In this document: positions 24,601 to 39,493 of the stretch, one piece after another
Numbering within the stretch: position 1 is the stretch's first letter
Layout: each line of letters opens with the position of its first letter
Assembly: GCA_009760855.2 (NCBI GenBank)
Contig: WPIO01000097.1
Span: 1 to 64,000, forward strand
Source: Cristatella mucedo
Taxonomy: Eukaryota; Bryozoa; Phylactolaemata; Cristatellidae
Length of the DNA: 64,000 nt
Direction: 5' to 3'
The notes under the pieces: generated by a model
Told to the model about the DNA's origin: nothing
What the model saw: only the letters and a program-made list of their open reading frames with translations
The model's database searches: none
Made by a program: the position numbers and the translations under genes

Positions 24601-27600
24601 TTTCAGCTACATAATATTGCTAAACTTCGGGCTTGTTTAGGCAGAGATACCACATCTAAATCGGTCTACGAATTTTTGACATTCCATCTCGACTCCTGTA
24701 ACTCATAGCCTGCTGGTCTACCGGCCTGTGTATTCAAGCGCTTACAGCCGGTGCAAAACTCTGTAGCAAGGTTTGTCTGTCGTGAGCGGTGCAGTTGCCA
24801 CATCACACCACTTCTCGCCGACCTGCACTGGCTACCAGTCAAGAAACTCATCGGCATCAAGGTTTTGTCATCAATTTTAGGTCCCTTCATTCTTTGGCTT
24901 CAGCTTATCTATCAGATCTACTCGCTCCACCAGGCTAAGCATAGTACCAACGGCTTTTTGGAATCTAATCGTTTACCAATACCTCCTACGAACCTCAAAT
25001 CCTTTAGAGTCTTTGCCTTTAGCTCATATGTTCCCAAAGCCTGGAACCCACTTCTGACTTGCCTCACGGCATCTGACTTGACTACAATTAAAAAGAAACT
25101 AAAAAGGCATCTATTTATCACAGCATTTATTGGGCCCAAGTGATTTGTCCTTTGTGTGCTTATGCCGACACTTCACACACTGCCACTAACCATATTTGCA
25201 TGCTGACCATGTGCATGTCACCTCTAACCATGTTATGCTTGTTGCCACTGAGCATACTACCACTAACCATTCGATCATGCTTCCTTTGCAGCAAATGTAA
25301 AGCGCCTTGAAAGAAATTGAGTTCTCTGAGGGCACTATAAAAAATGCACTATAAAAAAGCAATTAGTGTAAATTAGCCCATTAACAAGGCCCAACCTAGT
25401 TTGTTGAGAAGAATAGTCTACGTTATCTTTGCAATGGATGTACTGAGGGAAATTTGAGGCAGGCAACGAGAACCTTATATGTAAGACAACAGGTCATATC
25501 GAGGTACACGGTTGCCTTATAAAAAATTAACCGTCTCTTCCGAGTCGTTCAGCACTTCCAGCAGCTGCATTGCGTTCTCCTAAATTTAATCGAAAAAAAT
25601 TCGTAGAGAATAAGCAATTAAAGTGGGCTTAGGAGCACAGCTATCCAAGGTCTTAGCCACATTTGTAATCCAAAGGCTCTGCAAAGCGCCAGCTGCATCT
25701 CTAATATCGGTAGCTTTAACCACCGGATATGCATATTAGTGATTGGATTCCAAAAACTCGTGACAGCAAGCTGTCAAGCGGGGTCTTACTGATCATCATT
25801 AAAAATTTCAAGAAACTCACGTGAGAAACATGCTGGCTAGTAATTTATTAAGTTGTAGTACAGCTAGACCATCAGATGATAGCATTACGAATAATACAGT
25901 TGTAAGGCGCCTAAGCTAACGAAATTCTTTTGTAGGCATTTCAAATTTTCCTTATAAAGGACAATAATCGTATATTTAGTGGACGCATGCTCAATGATAA
26001 AATGCTCGACATTTGATATACTATCATTATTATCAAAATGGTGTCGTTCCTGATGAGCATTCAAGGCAGTTATACTAACTTTCCCTGTTTTCGTTGCCTA
26101 AGAGAAAGCCGGGACACTAAGGTATACTATCACAAAAGGAGCTGGCCACAGTGGATCGATTGCTCAGTAGGGAAGAACAACATCAAGTGGAGGCCGCTGG
26201 TAGACCCCCAGAAGATGCTGGTGCCACCACTGCAACATCAAGTTGACATTCCTCAAGCAACTTATCACCGCTCTAAATAATGAGTCCACAGCTTTCAAGT
26301 ACCTCCAGCATGTCTTTTCCACAGCTGTTGGAGGGATCGGCCAAAGCTGGTATCTTCATCAGACCATTGATTAAGAAGATCAGAGATAGAGTGAGACGAA
26401 TTTTCCAAGAAGCTCAACAAGATACAGAAATCACATTGAAACAGATTCGTTGCAGTGGTTCGCAGCTTTCTAGGCAATCATATGGCTGAAAACAATGAGT
26501 AGGTGGTTCAGGCTCTCGTAAAAAGCTATGGCAAAATGGGGTGCTGAATGTTCCTCAAAGGCCACATCCTTGATGTTCATCTAGATGAACTCACAGAGAG
26601 AGAGAGAGAGAGAGAGAGCAGGTGAGCTTACTCAGGAGCAAGGCGAGCGCTTTCAGCACGACATACTAAATCTTGAACGTTGTTACCAAGGACAGTGTAC
26701 CAAAAACATGAAGCGGGACTATCTTTGGTGGCTTTTTAAGAAAGCAATTTGCAGTATAACGACAAACCTAGAAAACCTATCCATTTCTGAATTCCTTTGA
26801 GTGGTCATTTTTGTATGACTTCAAAGTAAGCACACGTTAATTTTAATTCAAGACATTAATTTATCAGTTTTCTTATTAGAGATGGGTAAATTTCAAGTAA
26901 ATCACTGTCCAGGTCACATAATTAAAGTTTATAGGGTATACAAGCCATTTTCTATACCTCCGAGGTCCAAGGAATTGGAAAATAGCATTTACTACCCAAG
27001 GAGAAAAGTCGGTTACACGGAGTAATTTTTATTCATTGTTAAACCATTTAACTTTGCTATGACACAGCTACGTGTTACTTTTGCATAGCTATGCAAGGGG
27101 TGGCATTACTATCTCATGCATAATCTTACGAGCTCTAAATGTATGCAGGCTGCAGGCATAGATTTTTGAACCCAAAGAAGTATACTGTTGGCTAATGCAC
27201 ATATAGAATTAGGTGCAGTCTCACGTTAACTGGAAAATCTACACAGCTGAAACTTTCTGAAGCGAAGGACACCTGTCCGGAATGAAGCACTATTTGCGAT
27301 CACTATACGCACGAAAATTCACAAGATAAGGTGAGAATTTACAAAAATCCATCATCAACTGAGCTGACATTCCCAATCTTAGAAAGAGTAAAATACGATA
27401 TATCGCGATTACCCGAGGTTCAGTTGTATAAAGCTGAGTTCACACTATGGAATTTCTCCGCTACCGATGCTGAATTTCCTCCTAGTTAAGGCCATTACAT
27501 TGCCGTTGCCAGGAAAATTGATTGGCGGCTTAGTTGCAGCCACAACGACATGCTCTAGTTTCGGAGGCTGGATAAGACAGGATTCCCAGATAAAGCCGAC

Positions 27601-30600
27601 AAGCCAACAGGAAGTGAGTCTGCTGCTAGTCACCACTCTTGACGAGTATGGCAAGAGAAAAAGAAAAGGAAGTAAGAATGCAAGAACGGTATATCGGAAA
27701 AGTTTATGGTGTTAAGTAATATATGCCATTGACGGTGTGTTGGCGCATTCCGCATACAGTTGCATTGTGTCTTCTTTGTAGGAGTGGGTGAAGTAGTAGC
27801 TAAAAACGCATAGACATCTACGAACCCAAGAAGAAAACCCGAGTGAGCAATACCACGAGATTTGCTACAGCGACTTTTATTGAATGATACACGTCTAAAT
27901 CGCATCTGGATCTTTGCCCAGGAGGTAAGGTGCTCCCGCTTGAAGACCCAGTGTGTCGTGAGCTCGAGCCCTGAAGAGGACGATCCTTTGCTGTCCACTG
28001 CAAGCGATAGCCGTTAAGGCTCTTCTGCTGCTATGCAAATGAGGCTGTTAACTAGGCTTTTGTTTTACAACGTCGGCCTTGACAGCCTAGTTCTGATGAG
28101 GTCACCGAAGCATGTCGGGGTGGGTGGGTGGAAGGTAGTGATGATGGCGCTGAGTAGAACAATGCTAACTGTGAACTGCAGCAGCAGCAGCGCACAGTGG
28201 CGTACACAAGCACTTTTGCCCCGATGGCGAGAATACCGACCTTTCGTGCAAGCCTGTCCTCAAGCGAGCCATTCTCCATGAACTCGTACACGATGCAGTG
28301 GCTGTTGGCTGAGACTCCGCGCACGAAATCGATCAGCACCAGCAAATTGGGGTGAGTGCAGGTGGTGAGGACCTGCAGCTCGCGTTCAAATTGCAGTGCC
28401 GCCTGGTTTACGCTCGCCTCGCCACTGTTCAGCTTCTTGACGGCATACTTTTTGCCATCGCTAGCAATGCCTGCATTGATAACGTCAATAAGGTAAGAAC
28501 GTTCAGGACTGCACTGCAGGCTCAACGTGTCAGAGCTGGGCCGCCGCCATTGTTGCTGCTGGTGGTGGCCACAGCTGTGATGGTGCCCTTTCCCCCTTCC
28601 CCACCCTTGAAATTGCCCCGATCGGCTGGCGTCCGAAGGCCACTGAGCCCTCCTCAAGCGATGCTATGTACAGAGCGCATCGATGTACTGACGGGAAAGG
28701 TCTCAGCCATAGCACGGAGCACTGTGTCAGCGGAAATTGACTACTAGAGATATGCTGCACCAACGGATAAGGTTGCATGCATGACGAAAAGGCTGCTGCT
28801 TCTGCAGCGTCTGCTACGACCGATTCAGCACAAGCCCCTGTTTACCTTACCCAGGAACACGCTGCCAAAGCCTCCACGCCCAAGCAGGCGACCGCCGCAG
28901 TTCACTGGAGTCTCGTCGAAGCCACTGCACATATTCTGCAACTGCCAGTACTGCAATGAGCTGCCTTGACCTACAATGCAAACAGTAGGAGCACAGTGAC
29001 TTGGCATTCACTCACACTGTGATTTTTTGAACACTATGGCATACCATCAAACGGCCAAGCAAGCCGAGCACTGGTTTCCAAGCAGAAACCGATTGCAGTG
29101 CATGCCACAAATGGCAAGAATTAGGCAACTCGGCATACACGACTAGCCGATGGACAACCGGACAAGCACGATAGCACAATCAAGCACGATAACTATAAAC
29201 CAGAAGCAATTCTTGAGACAGATGTCTTGCATGATTTTCAAGAGACTTATGAGGGCATGCTGCGGCCATCTGTCGGTGGCTCCGGCCTCATTATTTCATC
29301 CGCTTCTCAGATTTCCTAATCCGTGCTCCGAGCTCTTGCTGCAGTGTTCCTGGACTCACACTGCTTCTTTCAAGTGCTCTGCATGATGCCGTGCGGGCTA
29401 ATGGCATTTCACTGCTTGGTAGAATTCCCCAGAACACCTGTACATCTCTGCAGATGACACAAAACCCTGCATAATCAGAACTCACAGAGACGCCTACATT
29501 GGAATCAATGTGGCCGGAGGAGGGTATTAGGACTTAGTGGACTAGGAGATTACGATTGGGTTCGAGTCCTGCAGTGGGCGATCCTGTAATGCCCACTGCA
29601 CTGGGGTGGTGCTCAGGCTTTGCTGCTGCCATATAAATGAGGCTGTTAAATCAGGTAACCATTATTTATTAATTTGTCTTCACCTACCACATGCAAGCAC
29701 TATACTCTCAATTTTAAATAACAGTGTGTTTTCCCAAGCACTGCTAGTGATATTGCTCAGAATGAAAAAGAAATAATACTTATGCTTATCAAACAGTACC
29801 TGATGACGGAAAACTGAAGTCTTCAGTGGGTGCGGCAGGTGGAGGCCTCTTGATCGAATCTTCTTCCTGACGGTGACTGCTCACGCCTAGCAATAAGTGT
29901 AAACGTGATTTAAACAAGGGCAAAAAAAAGAATAAAAGAGAATATAACAAACATGGACCCGAGACAAGGCACATAAGCAAAGTAATTGTTCTGCAAGTAA
30001 ACAAGTCCAAAATCACTCCACAACACTATCAGAAACTCGCGACATATAAGCCTGCACGAGCAGATCCTCAGGGAGCAATACGCTTAGCAATCATCTTCTT
30101 TGGTGAGCCGTGATGGCTCACTAGGTAAGGTGGTTGCTTTTCACGACCTCGGCCCCGAGTTCGTGGGTTCGAATATTGTGGTGGGCGATCCTTTATCGCC
30201 ACTGCAAGCGGTGGTGATAGCCGTAAAGGCTTTTCTGTCGCTATACAAAAAGAAGCTGCTAAATCAGCTGGTATTTATTTTGGCTTAAAGGCAAAACCTG
30301 GCAAAAAATGCGTTTGCCATGCAGGCCGTAAACAGTGCAATAATGATAGTAATAACAACACGTTTGATAAAGCACCCTCAGAGAACTCGATCTCTTTCTA
30401 GGCGCTTTACATTTGCTGAAAAGGAAACACAATCGAATGGTTAGTGGTAGCATGCTCTATAAACAACAAGAATAACATGGTTAGGGGTGACACGCACAGG
30501 GTCAGCATGCACGAGTAGTTAATGGCAGCATGCACAGTGTCAGCACGAGTAAGCACATAAAGGTCGAATCACAGGAACCCACTAAATGCTGTGATAAATA

Positions 30601-33555
30601 GATGCTTGTTTAGTTTCTTTTTAAATGTAGTTAAGTCAAGAGATGTCGTGAGGCAAGTAGGGAATGAGTTCCAGGCTTTGTGAGCATACGAACTAAAGGC
30701 ACGGTCTCCAAAAGATTTGAAGTTTGTACAAGGTATAGGTAAACAGTTAGATTCCGAAAAGCCAGTAGTACGATGCTTAGCTACGATAGCCTGGTGGGGC
30801 AGTAGATCTGATAGGTAGGCTGGAGCAAAAAAAAATATGAACGGACCTAAAAGTGAGTGACAAAACCTTGAAGTCAATGAGTTGCTTGACTGGCAGCTAG
30901 TGCAAGTCGGTGAGAAGTGGTGTGATGTGGCAACTTCGACCCTCCCAACAGACTAGCCTAGCTGCAGAGTTTTGCATCAGCTGGAAGCACCTGATTGCAC
31001 AGGCTGGTAGACCAGTAAGCAGTAAGTTACAGAAGTCAAGACGGGATGTCACAAATGTATGTAATAACTTAGATGTGGCATCCCCATCTAAACAAGTCCG
31101 AATTTTAGATAAAATGCGCCTGAAAACCTTGGCAAAAAAGCCGACAGCTTCTCTCTTGTTCCGAAGTGTAGCTACTAATATTAGCCACTCTCCGGAATAA
31201 ACAGAGGGTCTAGCACGGGACCGCTGTATGGCAGCCTTTCGGCGGTGTACAGACGCAAGGACTTTTATAAAGCACGAGAAGCTCACCAGTCAGCTTGACT
31301 GGCTGACTATAATACATCTAAGATTTCCCTCTTGCCGATGTAATAGCCAAGCACACTCAAGGCTGGTATTCCTTATAATAATAATAATAATAATAATGCA
31401 CTTGATAAAGCACCCTCAGAGAACTTAATCTCTCTCTAGGCGCTTTACATTTGCTGCAAAGAGAAATGCAATTGAACGGTGAGTAAAATCATGCTTGATA
31501 AACAAACAAAATGAAAAACATGGTTAGGGGTGACATGCACAGGGTCAGCATGCAAATGTGGTTAGTGGCAGCATGCACAGTGTCAGCACGCATAAGCACA
31601 TCAAGGACGAATCACAGGGACCCACTAAATGCTGTCCTAAATAGGTGTTTTCAAGTGGTCAGGTCAGTGGATGTTCTGATACAGGTCGGGAGGGAGTTCC
31701 AGGCTTTTGCAGATGACACACAGCTGTACCTGTGCTTTGATCCCTTCTAGCCAGCACTCTTGTCACATTCCTTGCTGCATAATGTATTGCTGACATTTGC
31801 ACTTGGATGGCAACAAACTTGCTCAAATATAGGATGATAAATCCACCTACTACTTACCGGCAAAGCAAACGTTGCTCAGAAATGGGAAAACCTATCCCTC
31901 ATAATGGGCTTCGTCAGCATATCTCTTGTAGCATCTGAACGAAATCTGGGTGTCCTGTTCTAAAACGACCTTTCACTAGACGACCAACGCAGCTCCACAG
32001 TCAAGTCTGCCTACTTTCAGCTACGTCCCATTGCAAAAAATCCAGGCCTGCTTAGACAGGGATCTTAGACTAACTTAGACAGGGATATCACATCCAAGCT
32101 GGTCCATTCATTTGGGACATTTCGTCTCCACTTTCGTAACTTACTACTCGAAGGTCTTCCTGCCTGTGAAATCAGGTGCTTACAGTTTAAATAAATAAAT
32201 ACAAGCTGATTAAATAGCCTCTTTTTGTCTAGCGACAGAACAGCCTTTACGGCTACCACCACCGCTTGCAGTGGCGATAAAAGACCACCCACCGCAGGAA
32301 TCGAACCTACGACCTCGGTCCCGAGGTTGTGAAAGCAACTGCCTTACCTAGGCTCACGGTTTGTCACTCACTCTTATGTCCTTCTCATTCTCTAGCCTAC
32401 CTATCCGAGCTACTTCCTAATCACAAACCTAAGCACCGAACCACCAGTTCCTCTGACTCAAGTCGTGTAGCTGTGCCTCGAATCCTTTAAAGACAAAGCC
32501 AGGATTGGAGCGCAGGGGTGGCACAGGGGTCTGGGGGCGGAGCCTCCCTTTGAAGGGGCGGCGTCTAGGGCATCCCCCCCCCCAGCGCTCCCGGGTGTCT
32601 TGCAGCCTGGCCATGTAAGGCTGCTGGCCGCCGGCCAGGTGTCACGCTAGGCTCCCACCTACCAGGCCAGAGGGTGGCAGCTGCCACACCCTGGCTTCGC
32701 CTCTGTTTACAGACCATGTCTTTAGTTCACATACTCCCACAGCCAAGAACTCATTACCAACTGATGCTACGACACCCTCTGATTTGACGAAATTTAAAAA
32801 GTAGCTGAAAATCCACCTGTTCAGCATAGCATTTTCTAAGTCCAAGTGAATTCCTTTGCACGATGATGCATGCTGACACAGTGCATGTTATCACTAATCA
32901 ATAAATATGCTTCGTTTTCAGCATTTATAAAATGTCTCGAAAGAGATTAATTTGTCTTAGCATGCAAACAAAATGTCCAAATAACATAATAATAATTATT
33001 ATTAAAGCTAGTAACCATTCTGTTGGGAGCTCCAGACCGCAAGATAGAAGCACTGTAAAGTTCCTGAGCTATTGAACAGTTGGCATACTAAATCGGTAAG
33101 ATTATGACAATTCTAGAGATTATTAGCAGTTCCTAAATTATAACAAATAGTAAATCAGACATGTCATAATATACAGTTTGTGGCTATAGGGCATTAGTTC
33201 AGGAGCCACTATGCTACAGCATGTTAAGAAACAAAATACAAATACACACATATACATATATATTTATACACACACACAGTACTGGCAAAAAACGTATGTG
33301 TGCAGTGTATAACCTCATATACTTCCATATTTTATGAACAGCTGGCCGACAAAATTTCCCCAAAATAGGATTTCATGAGCTAGAAATATGTGTAACTTAA
33401 TCTGCCACCTTGACTTTCTTAATACGTATTAACCATTTTAAATGACTGATTTTCAGTAATTGGGGCCAGTTCTGGCTTTCGACACGTGCAATTTTCGAAG
33501 ATATTCTGTTATTCAGGCTGCCCACCGAAAATTAAGATTCACCGGATGCTCTTAG

Positions 33556-33606
<51 letters not shown>

Positions 33607-36600
33607 CGTTTATCCTAATAAGCGTATAGGACATTTTCTCAGCAATCATCACGGGTTTAAACCATACTATTTAAGCATGAGCAACCGTAGGCCTGACACG
33701 GTTTAAAACCATGCAAGAAATCGACGACGAGATAGAAAAAACCACACAGCGTTTTCTGATAACAAAGAACTAAAGAATTCTTCATGTACTAATTTGAACT
33801 AGCTTCTCATAATCTAAATAAAAACATTTGATGACATGGATATCGCCATGAGTTTTGGCACCCCAGATGTTGGCCAAGACTTCTAAGGCAATTTTACAAG
33901 CTTCCACAGCTACGAGTAAGTCGATGGACACTTTGCTGCGTCATAGTAGAAATACAATACTGTACATATATTCACACACCTATTAATTCTTGGTACACTA
34001 TTTTATTTGTCGTCGTAAAATCTGGATAGCATTTGAAATCGAAGCAAATGTTATCCGGATGACTGACCCGTGAAGCAGCCACGTCGAGTTGCCCATCAGC
34101 GAAAACATCCTCGCCAAGAAAGACTCCAACGAGTTAGAGCACCTGACCCAGTGATTTGTGGATTGCCATGGCGAAAGATATGCATTTGGGAAATTGTTGC
34201 CTTCACCATTCGAATGGTAGGTCACGGTCATTAGGCGAGAGAGCTATACACGGAATAAAGACAATGCTGCCATCGATTGGCTGCCAATACTAGACTTCCA
34301 AAAAATGACCGAGATGCACATTGTAGATTATGAGCCTTGTGCTGTCGCCGAGCCCCTTCCAGGGGTTTAGATTGAGCAATAACGTAATGGGTATGCCAGA
34401 TTTGAGCTAGTACTCGTAAGGCAGGAGCCCGGAGGGGGTGAGTGAGCTAATATACTCCGAAGGGATGCCAATAAATAAAATAAATACAAAAATCCTAGCT
34501 GATTTAACAGCCTCTTTTTGTATAGCAACAGAAGAGCCTTTGCGGCTATCACCACCGCTTGCAGTAGCGATAAATGATCGTCCACCGCAGGATTCGAACC
34601 CATGACCTCGGGACCGAGGTCGTGAAAGCAACCGCCTTACCTAGTGTGCCATCATGGCTCACCAACCAATCTCGTTTTCAGCATCAACTATTGCATCTCC
34701 ACTACGATTCACCGAAGCCATGCCGGGTATGCGTTTGGTCCATTCTTTGTTGATTGCATCGACCGCCGTATTTGTCGGCCAGAGTATCTTCAATCTTCCT
34801 GAAAGCCAACGTTGATCAGGAAGTGGAGAGGCCAGGGAACGTCCAATTGATAAGGTCAACGATGGAAGCATGCAAGCATCGTTGTCTAGGAAGCTCGATG
34901 GTCGTTGTGTTGCTTTTTCCGGGAGCTAAAGGAAGTGTTCCGTTGCCGAGTTGAAGCAGCCAGGTGGCATGGTACGGTAAAAAGAGGTACTGGTCGAGCA
35001 TGCACAATGGAAGTACGCATGGCCACGAAAATAAAAACAATAGGTAAATTCACCTTAAGTACAAGAGACGGACAACGTGAAGACGATGCAAGAGTTCTCA
35101 TCGTCGAAGATGACATGATGATGATGATGGTAAATCTTAATGGTCCGCCACTGAATAACCTCGACGGGAGTGAGCGGTAGAGGAGAGGAAGAGGATTTCG
35201 AGTTGAGAAGGAAATGTTTGCAAGAAAAAAAAGTTGATAGAATCTTCAATCACTAAAACTCGACGAAGTAGCACAATGTTTTAAAAAAATCTCATTATTG
35301 AAACATACCTGCACTGGGTCTCTAGCTCTGGGTCCGGAAGTACTGGTCATGGAAGACAATGCAATGCTGCACCATCTTGCAGTGTGATGGACGGACTTTC
35401 ATGCTTCAATCAGTAAGGATTTTTTTCAAAAGAAAATGTACGTCTGCGCATGCACAAAACCGGATGTTTCAAACCTTGATCATTCCTGAAGAAGTGACTG
35501 GTACAGTGGTTCATATGAGTTTTTCAAGAGGGGTACTAGGGACATCCAACAATTCTTACTTTGCAGTGGTCTGTCAGTTGGGCGAGATCGCCCAGGAGGT
35601 AAGGCGTTTGCTCTTCATGACCGAGGTCGTGGGTTCGAATCGGCAGTGGGCGATCCTTTATTAGCAACTGCAAGTGGTGGTGATAGCCATTAAGGCTCTT
35701 GTGCCACAATACAAATAGGGCTGTTAAATCGGCTAATATTATTAATAGTGCTACCCTTGGAAAACCATAACAGTATCCAAACCTAATAGAAACTGCCCAA
35801 AATACTAGTTTTTCACACCTAGGAGGCTAACATAGGTGGCAGCACGCAAAGTTTGCTACGTTTATTGCTTCCTCATATTCATCTTACCTTGAGGTCGTAT
35901 TTTTTGCCTTGGGTTTGTAAAACTCTGCAATGTTTTATACCCGTGTGGACTCCGAGGAAAGGCAAAGTGTTTGTACCAGTATCGTATGTGTAGACGTACA
36001 TATACCCACCGGAAGTAAGCTGATGCCGGCTGCTGAGGTGGGCTTATTCTGTAGGTTAAGAGAGGTCATTCACGTGACCATCGGACAAGTGAGAGCAGCC
36101 TGTTCATTTGCTCTACACAAACTCTAAGCCAATAGCTAATCATATCGGGATTTCCTGTCTTAATTTTTTCCCCGACTTCACAGTACTCAAGGAAAACACC
36201 ATACTACAATGTAATACATCTCTGACGGTAACTTACAAAGCCAATAAGACTAAGTGGGTGTTACAAATTTATCAACGAAACAGTTACTCGGTAGCATTGA
36301 TGCACATGGCTAAGTAGGCCAGGCAATAATGACGTTAGCAGCCCAAGTGAGCAGCAGAACAATAATAATGATAATCAATAATACATTTGTATAGCACCAT
36401 CGGAGGACTGAATCTCTTTCTAGGCACTTTACAGATGCTGTTAAGAAACCATGACCGAATGCTTAGTGGGAACATTTGCAATGTCATCACGTATGACACT
36501 GTTAGATGTGACACGAACAAGGTCAACACGGAGACACGGCTAGTAGCAGCAGGCCCAGTTTCAGCATGCATAATCACACAAAGTACAAATCACAAGGACC

Positions 36601-39406
36601 CACTAAATGAGATCATAAACAGGTGTCTTATAAGTATCTTTTCAAATGTTGGCATGTCAGGATATGTCGTGACGTCAGTCGGCAGTGTGTTCCAGGCTTA
36701 GGGAGTATATGAACTAACGGCACGATCGCCGAAGGCAGCTGCCAGCTGTAACTCTTTTTTTGAGCACGAGGCAATACAGATCGTCTGCCATCCAATTCAC
36801 AGCATGGCCTTAGCGACTGCCAGCCGCCACTGGCCTCATGAGATGGGATGAATCCAGCTCCACTGAGTGCAGCAGTGCAGCAAAAACCCGGCAGCAGCCG
36901 ACACCCATTCTGCTTCGACAATGGGCCACACTAGCAACGACAATGGGCCACACTAGCAACGAGCAGCGCAGCACTCGGCCTTAAACTTTCGGTGGCAGCA
37001 TTAGCAGCATCAGACTCGCATACGGCAGACCCCACCTGGTCCTGCACCACCATTCACAACGTATGGGTGTTGTGCACGTGGAGCCAGCGGCATCACATCC
37101 TCCTTGAGGATGCTCACGATGACGTGCTCTACCGCCTGCTGCAGACGCGCAGCGCTTAGCACATCCAGCAGGTCTCCGATGGTTGCATTAGACGTCATCC
37201 AGTCGTCCAGAAGGCTCTTAGAGGGACTTCTTTGTCTCTCGAAAATTCTGCCAGCAAAAAGAGCAGTCATCGGCTAGCTGTCAGCCTTCCAGTGTGCCAC
37301 GCGTGGGAAGGCTGCACTATTTCGCTGCTCTCCTCCTAGGATCGTGGGATGCACTGCCATACTCGACTTGCAGACCTGACTGCCAGGCACGCTCCCAACA
37401 CAAACAGATGCATGCAGCACAGTCACGTAATGATCGAGGAAAGTAACCATCTGCAAAAGGCAGCAGCCATAATTACACGAAGTGTTGAAGCAAGCAGAGT
37501 CTGCACATCGACTTTATTAGAGCATTGAGTGCTATTATCATAGTTAAGATCGTACCCTATAGAAGACAACTTTCTCTGCTCCTAAGCTACCAGTGCCTTC
37601 GTATGCCCCTCTTTCAAAATTGAACCGTCGGCAGAATATTGGCTGCGACAGCAGGTAATATATAAATGTATAATTAATTTGTATAGCATCCTAAGAGAAC
37701 TAACTTAAATCTCTGCTCAGGCGCTTCACATATGCCATCAGGCTCGAGTCCACGGCCTTGGTCATCAAATACATTTACCTTGACCTCGATGATTAAAGGC
37801 GAGCACCTTAAACTGAGTCAAACCAGTGCGGCAGGTAGAACTTATGAGCTTCCCAGCATCTGGAAAGTTACACTTTCCAGCAAAAGCAGAGCCATGCAGA
37901 CGGCAGAAGTACCTGTACATAAGACAAGGCCCGATCTCTGGCTATTAGATGCTCGCTGCACCACCTGGAAGGGGGAGAGACATGATTGAGTTGCAGTATC
38001 GGTCAGTGCATTGCCTTTCGTGCAAAGGTTCCCTAAGCTATGGGGCTCGTCCAATGACTATTCACTAATGCACACAGTGCTTAAGTAGGCCCAGAGGGAC
38101 TGGTGCAGGCTCAATCAAACCACAATGTGTCGAAGGATGGGTAGCCAGTGGTAGCAAGGTACACCGAGATCGAAATTCACAGCTCAGCGAATGATGAGCT
38201 AACCAGAAGCCTGAACTACTGGCAAATTACCAAATTTAAAGCAACCTTCTCTCTGACAGTTAGCCAAGTTAGGCAACCTTTTGAGTGGAGTCATAAGGTC
38301 AAAAGCTGTATCAAAGTTGATGGAAGGCTTTTGAAAAAACGCCCACCCCAACGTCTTATTTAAATATAGGGTTCTTTTTCTGACAAGCTGTTTTTCAATG
38401 GTGTTTCTAAAGGTTTTTTTTTATTTGCTGGTTAGCTCCAGAGCTAATGCAACAGCAACATTTCTAAGGTCACTCGCATGCTAAAAGGATTCGGAGCATT
38501 CAAGAAAAATCTGAGATGCCGTTTTAGGCATTTGCTTAGGCTATGGAGGGTCAGATATAGCACGGCAACCAGATTCACGACATACTGCAGCATGCTTGTG
38601 CCCATGGTGGCAAGACCCTCATAGACAGCTCTTCAAGTGATTGGAACAGGTTATTTTTGTTTGATTGTTTGCTCACCAAATGACCACTGCCTACAAGTTT
38701 TAATTTAAACTCGGTCCGATGAGCTGCTTCTAAGGATTCTCAAAGCAGAACATCATGTCGCTTCATGACCTACTGGCTACATTGAGAGGCACTTGACATT
38801 TAGCCGTGATGCATGCAACACAGCAGCCGAGGCAGCAGCAGCAGCAGCTAACTAGGACCTCAGCATAAAGAATGGCATCAGAATCACAACTCAAAAACAA
38901 AAGCCTGCACTAGCCGAGTGAAGAGGAACAAGCAGCAGCATTATCACTAATCAATGTCATTGCACGTGCATAAATATAAAAATGGAGGCACGAATAGAGC
39001 TGATAGTTGTCAGGGAAGCGCAGTTAAAATACTGAGCCTCTCACATCAGTGCACTGCCCAGCCAGCCAGCTGCACCCGGCTTAGAGCTAGGGCAGCAGCC
39101 TACTGCCTATTACTAATTGGCTGCAAGATTCAGGGAACAGGCATCTCTGGAATGCTGCATGCCAACTAGAACAGTCCTGCCAATGTCAGATACATGCAGG
39201 CAATCACCAGACAATCATATCGGCCTGAACCAGAGTGGAGTCCACAGGCCTGCACAGCTGCTAGTAGGGTCGGCTCCAGGAGCTTGCGGCTAACATCAGC
39301 CTCCAAGCTGATTGATTGTCAGGTCGGCCATGACCAGGCATTCCAGCGCCGATCAGGGGGGGAGGAGGGTAGGAACTAGCCACGCTCAGCAGCAGCATCT
39401 TCGATG

Positions 39407-39447
<41 letters not shown>

Positions 39448-39455
39448 CTTCGATG

Positions 39456-39493
<38 letters not shown>

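Noticed and set aside
28352-28747. 131-residue + frame
   Set aside because: Antisense shadow of IRAK4-like exon 5.
30102-30282. Possible tRNA gene with good box A and box B
   Set aside because: No cloverleaf stems, and the tRNA-like head continues into a body and tail shared by many dispersed copies: a SINE.
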